64,000 nt of DNA from Tetrastigma voinierianum (lineage: Eukaryota; Streptophyta; Magnoliopsida; Vitales; Vitaceae), in assembly GCA_016808115.1 (NCBI GenBank), contig JAEQBH010006410.1, positions 1 through 64,000 on the forward strand, in the 5' to 3' direction. How positions within the stretch are numbered: the first letter of the stretch is position 1; each line of letters begins with the position of its first letter. The position numbers and the translations under genes are program-made. Under the pieces are notes generated by a model that was not told where the DNA came from, did not search any database, and was given only the letters and a program-made list of their open reading frames with translations. Below, piece by piece: positions 23,950 to 37,306 of this stretch.

Positions 23950-24830
23950 TACCACCTAAAACTGCTCCTCTTTGCCCGTAGGCGTAAACTCTTACAACAA
24001 TAACTCATGAAACAGGATCGAACGGATATCTTACGATCTTCCCTAAATAATTTGGTAATGACTCATAATAATTTGAAAGCTTTGATTGGATTTTGGTTGT
24101 ATGAAAATGATGATTGTTTTCTGTCTCTATTTGAAGGCAGTTTAGAAATAAGATATAAAGAAATTCATGAAGTTTTGATCCTAGATTGGTATGATGAAGA
24201 TTTATGTGAAGGTGTCTCGAGTTATTTCCTGCATTAAGGAAGATGACCTATCAGTCATTTCCAAAACCAGGATCTTTATTTAACCCAAGACTAACCTCAG
24301 TGCAGAAATTCCTCACTGACATGAATTCTTGAGTATTAAATATTCTTGAGTTGAAATCTACAACGTTTTAACCTATCGGAATGACTCTATACAATGCTTG
24401 ACTAATGGATAATGATTGTATCAAAGCATCACTAAAGAATCCATATTGAACCTAAAACTTACCAAATATTGACGATGAAGGAAATACCATCAAATAACTT
24501 TTAAAACTAGTTTTGAGGTTGAGAAACCTCTTTGCCACGATTACTATGTGAGCTCTGGGGATCTGAACATATCTTCCTGTAGCCCTCTATTTAGAGCAGA
24601 AACTGCCAAACAATCTCTTCAGGTTGTCATCCTCAAAGTGTGATTTGATTACTAGAAAGTGAGAGAAAAGAAGAGGGAGAGAAGAGAAAATGAGTGAAAG
24701 CGAGGCCTCTTGGAAGAAAATCGCTAGTGGATTAGGATTAATGTTGGAAAATGGCTTATACCGCCTTACCACTTGGTGAAGATACCAATATACTTCAAAT
24801 AAGGTATAATTAAGTGAAGTGCAAAATGAG
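23950..24830. repeat. Dispersed direct repeat, copy A
   Basis: This aligns in the same direction with 34440-35300. Shared anchors are aacctcagtgca (24292 and 34782), aaata.cttttaaaact near 24492 and 34960, and gagaaaatgag (24684 and 35163). Offsets between anchors stay within 10468-10490, so the copies are colinear. The two are strongly diverged. They could be the LTRs of one old element or two separate insertions of one family. Confidence 0.65.
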
Positions 24831-26439
24831 ATGCCAAAACGGTCGTTTGTATATCTGTGGGGAATGGAAGGAATTTAATAAGGTGAAGTACCTTCCATAT
24901 GAGGCCCCAAGCTCTGATGCGAAAAATAAGCTCATCCATAATGAAATTGTGTGTGATTTACTATCATGAATTTTTCTGTGCACCTGAAGCTCTCATGGCC
25001 TGTCTGGATCAGCGTTTCTTCATTCAAAATGATACGATAGAGATAAATCATCTGAACTCGATGTGAAATCTGACTCAACGATATGTAGCTTGATACGATG
25101 AATAGGTTTACCATGACCTATGAAAACTTACACAGCGTATGACCTCGAAATACAATCATTAGTACCCGAAAGGACACTGCAAGTGTCGATAAGCAACTAT
25201 TATGATTGGTACACCAAAGAAGTGTAGAACCTATCTTAATAGGGTTCAAAATAACACTTTTTGGGCTAAATCACCCAACGACATTTATATAGTCTGTAGT
25301 AATGCTAGAGTAATCAACAAGCCAGAAGAAGCAACATGGGAGGTCAAAAGGTTTTGTCTGAAATGTGCATAGCTGCGATGAAATCACGAAAAACCAGCTA
25401 ATAACCATCTCGAAAGAATAGAAAAACTATAATATTGTTGACCAATAAGCTCCCTCCTGAGGCAGACAGGCTCTTCTACAAAAAGCTACAGATTTGTTTT
25501 GATCGGGTCTCAATCATAAGCTTCTGGCTTCATACGCTCTCTTAATGGGAGCTAATGCCATAACCTTGTATATTTAACCAGCCTAAATAGATCAGGACAC
25601 GCCCTTATACACAATTCTTTTTACATTTGCTCGAGATTAACGTCTTTGAGGTGACTTCACTAAAGTCCATGTAGCAAGGGGATAATTAAACGGCTTTGAC
25701 GATGAAGGTTCAGGGCGCGGCCGCGGATCTTTCAAACCTAAGGCTCTATAGGTTTCACCCGAACTCAGAATGAGTTTGAGGCCTCCAACACCTCGGCTGT
25801 TCTAAAGCTCCACCCATCCACGATGTATGAACGCTAGAGTCGGCGACTCCCGACAGACCAGCTTGGGCACTGGGCTTTAAGGCACCGCCATGACCTCGGA
25901 AGTGATACTCAGTTAAAGCATATAATGACGATTCTATTCTTTTCTTTTCTTTTTCTATTCTTTTGGTGCGAGGCATTAGCCTTCTTTATGGGGGGTCGTA
26001 ACCTGTTGAGGAGTAGCAAACACTGAAAGAGGTTGCATCGTAAGAGGGGTTTATCTTTGTTTCTTAGCCCTATCATTGAGATTTAACGATGCTTGGTGTG
26101 TGGTTAACTAAAGGAAGCGGAAGAAGCCGGGTTAAAGACAACAGGGGCTGACTAAGGTAACCCACCTCAGCTTCGACATAGGACCTTCGCATGACCGTTA
26201 GGAAAGGCTTAGATTCATCACCCAGCACAAGGCTAATCGGTATGCATTAACAGATTATTAAATAAAAAAATCAGATTACAAAAATAAAATGAGAAATCTT
26301 ACTATAAGTTTTTAATATAATCAAGAGCTTTGATGAAACCTGTATTTGAACCTATTCATAAATGCAAAATAAACACTTGCCTACTATTAAGCTGTCATGC
26401 TAACAAATGATCCCCATCTGAGACAAGTGAATGGGTTGA
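24831..26439. other. No gene recognised
   Basis: Mixed-composition sequence. Around 25690-25960 is GC-richer, with a 73-codon minus frame (25755-25976), followed by a T-rich tract. Nothing is assignable. Confidence 0.3.
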
Positions 26440-28340
26440 TGAAACTAAAAAGCGACAGTAGGATAGATGTCATGGGCTAACTCTCCCCCGACCAAAAGCA
26501 TCACCCAGTAGTCCCTCCACTGAGTAGGATAGAAACTAGAGAGGAAGTCACGACCTCCTCCTTTATCTGAATTAATTATGACTATGCGGATGATGCGTTT
26601 ACGCGGCATGTTTATCAAAGAAGCGAGATGAGCTAATCCCAACCGGCTGCCCGGCCGAGTGGTGAAATTTTGTATGGGTGCTATCCTGGCTGCTGGTGGG
26701 AGACCAAGGTGGCTGCGTATCACGAGAGAAGAATAGCTTTGGTCTGTCTAAGGAGCGGCCTTCGTGCGAGCAATCCGCTAAACCAGTCATCGCTGTTTGA
26801 AGAAGCGCTAAAGATGCGGTGGCAATAAGTGTCCCAGGATAACCATCCGCCGCTCGGCAATCCTCGAGTAATGGGATGTGCAATTTCCATAACGCTTTGC
26901 ATTTACCCTTCATTACCTTAACTTTGCATACTTTGCCTTTACGCCACCTGTGCCGCCCACCGCGCTTCCTGCCGCGCCGCCTGCGCCACGGATGATCTGG
27001 CGCGCAGCGTGGAGGAGCGAACTGCGATCCCGAAGGCGCAGGGCGATAAAGGCCGGCCAGAGGATCTTGGGACCATTTGCTCATCCTGCGAGTCCTCGCA
27101 TATCCATCATGACATCTCCTGTTGGCACGAAAGCGTTATAGATAGGGTCGCTCGCCGGATACAATCATAGCCTGACTCTCACAGGCGCTCAATCGTGGTT
27201 TCTAGAACTTAAGATTAGCTCTAACACATGGCATAATAATCTCTAGCAGCAACTCAAGGGAATAACGCATACAGTCAGGGCATTCTGCGGTGGACCTTTT
27301 CTTGAAGAAGTAAAATGGCGGTGAACTATAAACTCTGGATTAGACAAAACCCCTCAGGATATAAATAAAAACCTCTAGAATGGCTCCCTCATTGTAAATA
27401 GTCACGAAGCGGGGAGCAGTTAGCCATGATCCACAGTGATCTGTGAGCATATCACGGAGAAGCCTCATACGAGGATAACCATCTCTTGGCTGGGGGGTGA
27501 AGAATACTCGCAAATGTCTGTGCAGTTCGTAAGTCTTAAAGCGACCTAAGCGGCGATGATCACGAAGCTGCAATAACCGGAGACGACCGTCTATCTTGGC
27601 GATGTTGCATAGTTGGACACTCCCCGGGATGTCATAGTATGGTAAAACTCGAGAACCTCACCGGGGGATAGTGCCGCAGTCATAGCGGTGGTAGTGAATG
27701 CACACGTGGATAACGCAATGAAATCTCATCTGCCAAGTGAATTAAGCGCTTATCTTGATATCTCTAACCAGACTCTCTATATGAAAGTCCTTGGCACGAC
27801 AATCCATTCCGAGTATCGGATGCGTGAAATGAGTGGGCGCTGTCCTGGCGAGGGATAGCCCGGCGGTGGCGCGTGGCGCCAGCGCTGCGGGACTCTGCAG
27901 GCGGTTGGGAGGCCGGGCTGGCTGGACTGAAGACTCCGGGCCGGATGGGGCCACGGCGGAAGGTGACCCCTGGAGCTATGTGATCCCACATGAGAGGGGG
28001 CGAGGTCCCGGCCAGCTGTGGTCGGATGGAGACTCATCACTTCGCTGATATCTCTCTAGGATATCGACGAGGCTGGGACCTTTCACATCATGGGTATGGC
28101 GAGGAGACAAAACGAGGAGATGCCTTGGCTGCCTGGTGGAGTGGTCTGCGAGGAAGCCACGGAAGTGCCCAGCTGCCATCTCTGCAGCGAGTGCAGGAGG
28201 TCTGAACCCCAGGCGTGGAATCAATGCCCTCCATAGTGCGAACCATGGCGGGGAGCCTTTATGCGACGAGGGGCGGTCGGCGTGTTCTGAAGGCGAAGAG
28301 ATCTGGATGATCTTGGTGGAGTCCGGTTAAGTGGCTAAAA
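26440..28340. other. GC- and CpG-rich block with overlapping open frames
   Basis: GC content rises sharply, most of all at 26945-27030 and 27830-28200. The longest frame in the window is here (minus 26599-27084, 161 codons). Its composition is Arg-, Pro- and Gly-biased, and frames on both strands overlap it, as expected when stop codons are rare. A minus frame at 27340-27573 (77 codons, with the words RRLGRFKTYELHRHLRVFF) looks more protein-like but was not recognised. A GC-rich element body or LTR is as likely as a gene. Confidence 0.35.
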
Positions 28341-31300
28341 GAGAATGGGGAGGGCCTTTTATGGTGCGTTGCAGAAGGTGAAGAGTCTCCTCCCCTTGGT
28401 TAACAAATTTTAGGCTCCCAAACAATTTTCTGCTATAGGGCGAATTTTTGCCTCATGTGTGAAAATTTTTGTCCCATTTTACTAGACCTTTCCTCTGAGA
28501 ATAAAAATTATAATAATAAAAACAAAAATAAAAAAGCATTAGGTTGAAAATATTAAAGATTTATTAAAAAACTAGATATAATAAAAATACTAAAAATAAA
28601 AATAAATTAAAAATTAAACCATCCAAAAGCAAAAATTAAAAGTGTTTGGTCTCGAGTGGAGACAGAAACCAACTTCAAAATAACCCCAGGAATGTTAGTC
28701 ATGGAGGGATCAAGGAAGGATATCTCACTCACCTCTTACCCTCATAGAATGGCGAGAACAACGTAGGGCTTCACTCATTTGCAGATTAACCTTGAATGCT
28801 CTCTTGTCTTTCGGGTTGAAGGTCAATCGAGGCTCATTAGATAATGCTTGGTGGATGATAAATGGGCTGATCCATCAAGATTTGAGAGCTTGCCAGGAAA
28901 TAGAGATGAAGAAGCCGAATCTCTCTGCAAGGAGAGACTTGATCCCCAGATTGAAGTTTTACGGGTTATGAGCTGATCATGCCGCTATTACGCTTGGCCT
29001 CACTTTTACAGATTTGGAATGATGGCGTCGTTTTCTCGACTCTTCTAACTCATCTATCTCAACATTCTTTTAAGCCCCGGCTGGTTCCATATCATGTTAA
29101 TTTATTATTGACATGCATGCTTGGCCTTGATGATTTCTATTAATGTGAAATGTGACACCCTCAAACTAACAAATCTTAAAGACATCTTGAGGATGTATTG
29201 GTCTTGTATCTTCGTCTGTATCACCCAATGAGTCTAGAAGCTTCACAGATCAGTCCTTCATGTTAAAATCAACAACTTTCATCAGGATAGGTCTTATTTC
29301 TCTGTTGGTGAAACTCCAGCATGATAACCCTTGGTTTGAGATGATAAATTGGCTACCTTGTGCTTAACACCATATTTGGATAAAAATTTCTCCAAGAGGT
29401 TGTATTCTAAAAGTAAAACCTCCATCACTAATAATTACTTTAAGAACTCGAATCTAGAAATGTTCTCCTTGAATTTTAGCCTTGCTTTGTGGTCAGCGCC
29501 ACAACATGTATACCACTCCAAACTTCCACTTCGGTGCATGGTCACCCCGGGAATCTTAGGCACCAACTGGGTAGGGGAATGGTCGTGAAGTCGATGCCCC
29601 ATACATCAAGCAATTCAACTATTTAAATGGGGTTCAAGGCACATCATGAGCAGCAGAGGAAATCTTTCCCGGTCTTTGGCACTTATCTGCTATATATTAC
29701 CAGGCATTCTTAAACAATGACCGACCAATAAAAGCCTGAATCGGCACTTTTCATGGCTGTTTACCGCCAGAAGCGAATCACCCTCCCACAGCATATCATG
29801 TGGTGAGGAATTCGCGCCTCCTTCTTCTTCCACACCACATTTCACGCCTTATTATCGATCCGGCCTGATAGCCGAACAAATCTGACTCTCCAAATAAAAT
29901 CAGGAATACGACCTTGCATGGAAGAACTTCTTGTCTATCACGTCGGCTCCTTTGCGTAACTACTCTTTAATTACAAGATTTATAATGTTTCAAACACATC
30001 TATAGTCACTATACTCTTTGTTAGTATGGGAACTCCTCAAAGATATCAAATATCAGGAGGGGTTGTGGGTAAACCATAACCTTCTTAGTTAATCGGAAGA
30101 AGATGATCGTGACCCAGTTCTCCTACTTCTTATCTCTAATCTGAAGTTTAGACACTCTTTAACAGTAATGAATATCAATAATATTGGAATTATGTTTTTG
30201 TGGTAGAATCATTTCAGTGCTGAATGATCGGCTTGAATTCTGATGTCCCGAACCCAATCAATAGATGGACATCTAGCATGGGCAAGCCCTTCACTATAGT
30301 TTCTTTCCTGTGGTGAATTATGAGTTCTGCTGAGCTTCCATTGCGCGTTGCTGTCTTTTCAGCCACCACATCTGTTTCCTCCTCTCACATCTGAAGGAAG
30401 GCAGCTCTGACAAATAAGGTCATTCTATGGTGGCGGTGACGTGCATGAGCCAGTGCAGGTCAGAGAATCTCCTGGGTGAGTTGCTTTACGTGAATCATAC
30501 ATGGCTCTCGTGAACCTTTTCTTGCTTAATTATCCAGTTCAAACTTTCTGCATCTTTTTCAGGGTTTAGGTAGATAGCTATTTTGAGGTCTTCTGGATGT
30601 TTCACGTCGAGGCTTTGTCCCGGGTACCTTGCTATCTTCTATTTATTTAATGTGGGAGATGAAATTGCGGGGATCGATTCTGCGGCACATCACTTCAGAT
30701 TCCTCTGAAACCAGTGGCTGCACAACCTATCTTGATTTACCATAAATGGCATTTTGGTTCAATACTTTATGGTTTCTTTTAGTCTGCTGGCTGTGGGGGC
30801 CAGTTCCCAGATGGGCGGGGCATATAATCTCGAAGCTTTCCGTCTTTGTATGTCATCATATAAACCTCATAATATCAGCTCTACCACTCTCCTTCAAAAG
30901 CCCCAAACACTTAGTATTTGAAAAATTGGCGGGTGCTGTTATAGATGAAGAGAACTGCATCTCCTATGGGCATGTCTTACCTACAGGAATGGTAGTGGTT
31001 TTCTGATCATCTGACAGCGATCTCACGATGAAACTCTTGGGAATCTAATCTAAAGCGGTGAAGGATGTTTGACTCTCTCTCTAAGGGGCTTTGATCACTG
31101 TGAAGGTGGGGAAAGTGAGTCTTCCGTCCTCAACCAGAGCTGCCTCCCAACAGTGATTATACCCTCAAATCTACGCCCAGTGTGTTCAGTTGGGGCATTC
31201 TCTGCCACCTGGAAGTAGACTACAAAATTGTGACTTAGATTTCTTGAATTGCTGCTTGGGTTCTGGACTTACCCAAGCTATGAATCGAGATATATGAATC

Positions 31301-33049
31301 GAAGCGTAACTAAGTTTCAACAGTCTCGTGCCACCCCTATTTATGTCAGTTCAGGTCTCTGTGGTTGTGAACCGATTCAAGCTCTTTAAGTGAATCCATG
31401 TTGAGTTGCATACGATTGGTTGTGATACTCAAATCGAATCTTCATCGTTGCTCGCTATTTCTCACCATGGGAGGATTTGAGAAGCAAACTAACCTCCTCA
31501 TCATTGATTACTGATAAATGAAGAATCACTCTCAAGACCCGTTAATTTTTCCTCCAATCATATTTCAGTCAATGACAGGGAGCCCAAGATGTGTTAGGGG
31601 ATATATTCTTGCATTCCAGGTAAGTAGAGAGTGAAACTTCAACCTTTCTTCTCCATTGCCTATCAGTGAGCTCTTTAAACTCTATTGGTGCTATTCTACT
31701 TTTGTCATATTTCCTGGTTCAATACATCTTACTGCTAAACAATCCATTTACTTGTTCTTGAGAGATAACTCTCAGCATGAAACCCCTCCTTCTTGCATCA
31801 TCTCACGTTGATTACGTAATATACTTTGCTAAGATGGAAGATATTGAAATCAGGTCATATTTAAGGTTAATTCCACATCTTCCTTCAGACAATTATCTGA
31901 TCCCACATTCAGAGTAGCCAAAATGGCAGCTACAGGATGATTAGCTTTACAGTTGCCCTGTTTCTTTGCCAGTCAGGCATCAGCACTACGAATCCTTGGA
32001 TAAATACCCTAAATTTGTCACGAATCAAACAATCCTCGGCCCGTCCCTTTTGGGCATTTTGATGGACTATCTTCAGAACCAGTGATGAGTGGTTGAAACC
32101 ACGGGATCGCTGTAGCGACTGTAACCTACATGGAAAGCGGAGTGGGACAACACCTTCGGTATCAACAATGCCTTTTCCTGTGATGGCCTATCATTGAGGA
32201 TTCAGTAGGACACCGGATCTTTCTGCTTCACGAGAGTCTTTGCACCTCATGATGGCACTCTACTTGCTTTGATCGAACTTTTGTGCACATTAAGCCTCTT
32301 TTGCTCCGTTGCATAGGTCCTTGAAAAAATTTTCATATACGTGGGGACACTTGATCACCTTCGAGAGGATATTAACACTTCCCTGCATGCAGTACTTTAA
32401 ATTTGGGTTGGACAACGGCTTTCCTTTTTAGAGCTCACAGCATAGAAGAGAAAAGGAAATTTCTTGTGTTTACCTCTTCACACTTCTTTGAAGTGGTTCT
32501 TCACTGATGGTTCCAACACTGTGGGAGCTTTCAATCAGGTGGGTCTGTTTGATGATCTGGGTTCTGCAGCCACCACTTCTCAAATATTACCTATTGCTTT
32601 TGACTTTATAATTCTTGCATTGGGATCCTTGGTGGGCCTATCTCTGTGTATTCCCTGGGTTTAACATTGTCCCGGGAAGGAATTTCCCTTTTGGAATATA
32701 AATAACTGATTAAACCGACACAAAATGAAACTTTACGAAGTGCTCATATTTGTTCCAGGTCAGAATATCTTAATCTATTTTCTTTGTTAATTCTGAGCTC
32801 TCACCATGTGAATTTTCAGATTAGTTTGAACATTCAACACCTTTAACCTGCCAAAGGCACCTACGCCCAGCTAGTCGAATTAACGCTCTTAGGGGAGGAA
32901 GAGGTGGAAATTTGCTCTTTCTTTGTCTTTGGTGAGCTAAACCAGTCTTCATGTCATCTTGGAGCATATCTGGAGGAGTTTGGCTTCCCATGATGGGATT
33001 AAGGATGATTCTCAGTGGGACAGGTATTGCCATCGGACATATTTGTCGA
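28341..33049. other. Long stretch with no recognised gene
   Basis: An A-rich patch at 28495-28640 is followed by balanced sequence. Frames such as 30746-31006 and 32464-32664 are short and have no recognisable motif. No retroelement domain could be followed on either strand here. Confidence 0.3.
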
Positions 33050-33560
33050 TGGCTTATTTGACTAAGGCATGAAATTGCTCTTGCATCAAATCCACCAGCT
33101 GGAAAGACCGACTGATGAGTGCTCCAAGATGTGCTAAGCCGTTAACAAGATTGCGTTGAGGATGCGGGCAATTCAATCGCACTTCATGCGATTTCTCATT
33201 CAAAAAGCTCCTCAACAGCCGGATCAAAAGTGGTCAGTTTGCTTTCATCTCGAATTAATAACGGAGAGTGTATCACCTCCCACTGGTGATTGAAACCCCA
33301 TATTTGCCAGCCTCTCTTTGGATTTGATTATCTGAGTGCAGCGGAAGTTGTACATGTTTCAAAAAGATCCATGCCTCAACCCAAAATGCAGGTACTTGCT
33401 GGGAGTCCCACCTCACACATGGTTTCGATGTTCCACTTTATTAACTCAGACATACCATCCTGAAAAGTGATTCAAAACATCCTTTATCTGTAAAGCCTCC
33501 ACTTCGACAGCAGATATCTGCGATGAATCACCTTAACATCTCCCAACAGATAAAACTTTC
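33050..33560 (-). pseudogene. Possible RNase H-like remnant of a non-LTR retroelement
   Basis: A minus-strand stretch of about 58 codons without a stop (about 33050-33240) reads LLRSFLNEKSHEVRLNCPHP and then QRNLVNGLAHLGALIS. The order of hydrophobic positions, with Asn and Leu-Ala-x-Leu-Gly near the end, fits the C-terminal half of the RNase H-like domain found in plant LINE elements. Upstream, AVEVEALQIKDVLNHF (about 33500-33550) could be the helix that precedes it. The evidence is pattern similarity only. No reverse transcriptase was found beside it, and the catalytic residues are not clear. Confidence 0.3.
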
Positions 33561-34439
33561 ACCATAAACTATATTATCAGTAAAGTAGTGTGATTGCCTC
33601 TTAGAAAATGACTAGTGTACAGATTTTATATGAAAATTCTTAAAAATTCAACTTCAGGGATTCAAATGATTTCTAGGCTATTACCTGTGACCATCATCAG
33701 TGAAACCAAATCTTATTTATAACAGGTGTAGTAAATGCTTTTTCGACCTTACTTAGTCACATAACAAGAATTTTCTTTAAGAGACCCTTCTGGCTTTCTC
33801 GAACTCCTATGGATGTCGCATTATGTGGATTTTCATTCTCAGAGACTCACGCGAAAGAAATGAGAAGTAGAAGGGCCACTCAAATAAGTCTTACTACTAC
33901 AATATCATGGGTCATTTCAAATATGAAGTACCACACTCACTCTGGAGGGTGTATGTGGTCCCTTAAATGACCCACCACCTGATCTTAAGTTTAGTAGACT
34001 CTTGCTTGGCTCTTTGTTCTTCAGGTGAGAATCCATTTGCTTACTCCAACTCTGTACCACTGACACAACTTTTGTTCCAGTTGTGGTGTATAACTCTTTG
34101 CGATCTTACTGATATATCTCATCTAAGGTGCTGTTGCATAAACTTTGCTGAAAGCAAAGAAATGAAAAGAAAGAACATGAAAACGGAACCAGCGAAAATT
34201 CGATTAGCTAAAAATCAAAATGTTCATTATCTGAAAAGCATTTGCATGACGATTTTGACTAAGAAGACAGAAGTCTGTTAGTAATGGGTTCAAAGGGTTA
34301 AGGTCTTAATGTGCTTGCTAATGTGAGGATTACCAAAATTACTCTTCAACTAATCCATCTGTGGCCAAAGGCTTTCATCTCAAAACTAACATTCATTGAG
34401 GTCCATCTTTGTGGCCCAGTTCAGATAAACCTTAATGTA
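33561..34439. other. No gene recognised
   Basis: Contains a 104-codon plus-strand frame (33967-34281) with no recognisable motif and a basic C-terminal half. It is probably chance. Confidence 0.3.
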
Positions 34440-35300
34440 CTCACTAAACTCTCTCACTGGGACATTATGAACCACTAAAACATAGATAAGGATTAAGACC
34501 ACAGGGATGATTTATTCTTTACTAATGATTTGTGTCAGTCATAATGACAGGCTTTTGGTTAGGTTTGGGACCCATGCATGAAAGGCTCTGTGGTTGTTTT
34601 CTACTTTCATGGAAAGCGGTTTAGGATGGAATACCCGAAAAGAATCTTGAGACTTTTGATTAAACTTGAAAAAAGAGGTGTGACAGAGGATTGAAAAGTT
34701 TCATCATAGATTCTTCTGAGTTAGGAGACTAGTATATGATCTGATTTAAAAAACCTTGGATCTTGTTTCTTTAGAGACCCCAACCTCAGTGCAATTCCTC
34801 ATGAACTATGCATTCTTCCCAGGCATTAGTATTGTTGATCCAACGCCTTCAGCGATGACTCATAGGTGACGTGGCATAATCAAGATTAACGATTGTATCA
34901 GCACTAGAACTCTGTGAACACTAGCTGCCAATCATTGACCAACCTCTAAATTCACACTCAAATAGCTTTTAAACTAGGTTTTGAAAGGTTTAAACATATC
35001 TTCACGTATTACACCGTGAAACCTTCTGGAGATTACTTTTTGGAAACATATGACGCCTGCTCAGCCTCAGTTTCTAAAAACATGTGAGAGGCTTTGTGAA
35101 ACATCCCATACCACAGTTAAATAGTTCTCAGAGGATGGCGTCAGCAGTTTATAGCGAAGGAGGAGAAAATGAGACGGCATTTGAGGGACTATCTTGAAGA
35201 AATCTTCAATTAAGATTAAAGTTACAAATGTTCAGAAAGCCGGCTACCATAAGCGCCTAACCGCTAGAAAAATACCATCAACTAATAATAAACCGATGAG
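34440..35300. repeat. Dispersed direct repeat, copy B
   Basis: Partner of 23950-24830, in the same orientation. Outside the exact anchors, similarity is weak but colinear. Examples are the ttttggttagg...gaaaggctctgtggttgttttct-like segment at about 34552-34600, which pairs with about 24085-24125, and the tcttgaagaaatc-like segment at about 35190, which pairs with 24708. Confidence 0.65.
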
Positions 35301-37306
35301 AATGAAATACGAAATCATCTGCTTGGACCAGTTTGTTTTGCAGTGAAAGCGGGATAAAGTTTTACTCCCAGACAAGAATTTTAAGCTATAGCGAGAGGCC
35401 CAATATGAAGGAAGTTAAACCTCATAATCTTAAATTATATATAACGGCGAGATTTGTTGATAACTAAGATTATGTAATATTGAATTGCTGCTAAGTGGCG
35501 AAGTTCTTACAGTGTGAAGCGTTGCGACATATCATTGGAGGCACCACCTTATTATTTATTTGCCTCTCTTATTATCTTGGCATCTTGGGATCAGTTTCTT
35601 GCGTTCACGGCCAGTGGAGTAGAAGATTCAATTCTCATCTGGGGACTCTGTAGGAAATCAACCAGCTTGATACTTCCGCGCTCTTGAACGTTAGTGACAG
35701 ACTGGACTAGGCTTCTGAGAAACCACCTGTAGCCTCAGTATTAATTAACATTCATTTTGAAAGGATTCCCCGCGATATCAATCAAACACAACCCCAGCCG
35801 CCATAGGTTATTTTAGTAACCCCAGACCTATCACCCAACCAGGTTTCAAAGCTCTTTGCCCGAATTTTTCATCAAATCCCGATCTGCCCAGGAAGGCCAA
35901 AGCGTTCCGAGCCTCTTGAACCACCCTGGGGTTCTTGTGATTTCTTGCCAGCCGATCGGGATCTGGTTTGGGAGTCGCCAGATTCATCCTCTTTCTGGAT
36001 TCTGATGGCGTGGTTTGGTGATGTAGACTCTGAGTCACCATGGACAGAAGAGGTAAAAACTGGGAGGTTGGTTGGATCTTTGTATGTACCGCCGCCCTGG
36101 AATCATGGATGATTGCAGATATTTTCTGAAACATGTCACAGTGGCCCCTGCAGACTTCTTTTCGGACATACATTCTCGCTATCCGCCTTGACCTTCCCCT
36201 GTCTCCCAAAGTCTTCTTCAGTCACCTTTTGAGCCTCTATCACAAGCCTGGGGAAACTTGACCTTCAGATGTACGGCGAGAACATAAGGAGGGACTGGAG
36301 CTTCCATGATTGCCACCCTACCCAGACAGAATCCTTATCTAGTCTCTTTCCTTGCCTTCCGTCTGTCGGATTTGGAGATTATTCATGAGGGGCAGTTGAG
36401 CCCCCTTGAAGAGTTCTTCTATTGGGTTTGAGTCGCATCGCGAGGGTGCAAAGTCCACGCTACCAATCTGAGATGATGTGGGAAGGAGTAACGTGCAGAG
36501 TGGGAAGTAAGACTCTCATTTTTCCATATGGGCTATGATTCAGAGGCTGTTTCACTCAAACGCCAGCGTTAGACCTCAGAGACGGGACCTGCATTGGGGC
36601 TCTAGCTCTGCATTTAGGCAAAACTCATTCATCGGCGCCTTCATTAGTCCATTTACCTGTTGTTTCTGTGGCTCTTTACTGGCGACTACCTGTGGTGGCT
36701 GCACTTGCGTGAGAAGGGCTGTGAGAGAATTTTGACACCAGAGAGCTCAACCAGGAAGTAGCTTGAGTCTTCAGCTAAGGACCTGCCTCCTGAGCCCTCA
36801 GGAAAATTTGCCAGCCTCTGAGCTGGGAGATAAGACTTGGCCCAGAAGGCTTGTGAGCACGGATCTGACTGACATATGATGTGACGTGAGTGAAAACTCA
36901 AAAAAAGAGTCAGAGGTGGCTGGGGTCGAGACAGCTGATTAACCGAGGGTTGCACATCTTGTCGAGGGTGACACGTGCCGTCAAGTGGCCAATGTGGGAG
37001 GACTAGGGTTAAGAGCTTTGAAGACTGACTCAGTGGGTCTTGACGTGGAGGAGCTAGGGAGGCTTAGTTGTGGACTTCAGGAGGCATGTGAGAACTTTGG
37101 CAGCTAAGAGGGTGAAAGTAATGACAGGCTCAGGAGGCAGGCCTACCATTATGAGCATTTAGATTGCCCAGCTTGCCTTCGACCATGAGGCTTGGGCTTT
37201 CTGGACTTAGGGGTTTAACTGACACATGATGGGAGGCTGGAAGGAATGTTTGAGGTGAGCCTCTTGAGGACTCATGAGGCTGTTCTGCCTTCCTGCTGAG
37301 TGAGGC
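35301..37306. other. No gene recognised; one 133-codon frame
   Basis: The minus frame 35808-36209 (133 codons) ends with VVQEARNALAFLGRSGFDEK and begins with a basic MGDRGRSRRIARMYVRK segment. It has no recognised domain, no clear promoter or partner, and its coding status is uncertain. The rest holds only short frames. Confidence 0.3.

Noticed and set aside
26599..27084. 161-codon minus-strand frame as a gene
   Set aside because: It sits in GC-rich DNA with several overlapping frames on both strands, is dominated by Arg, Pro and Gly at its start, and shows no motif.
32464..32664. Frame with WFFTDGSNTVGAF considered as an RNase H start
   Set aside because: Only the Asp-Gly-Ser word fits. 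The residues after it do not continue the family pattern and no reverse transcriptase precedes it.
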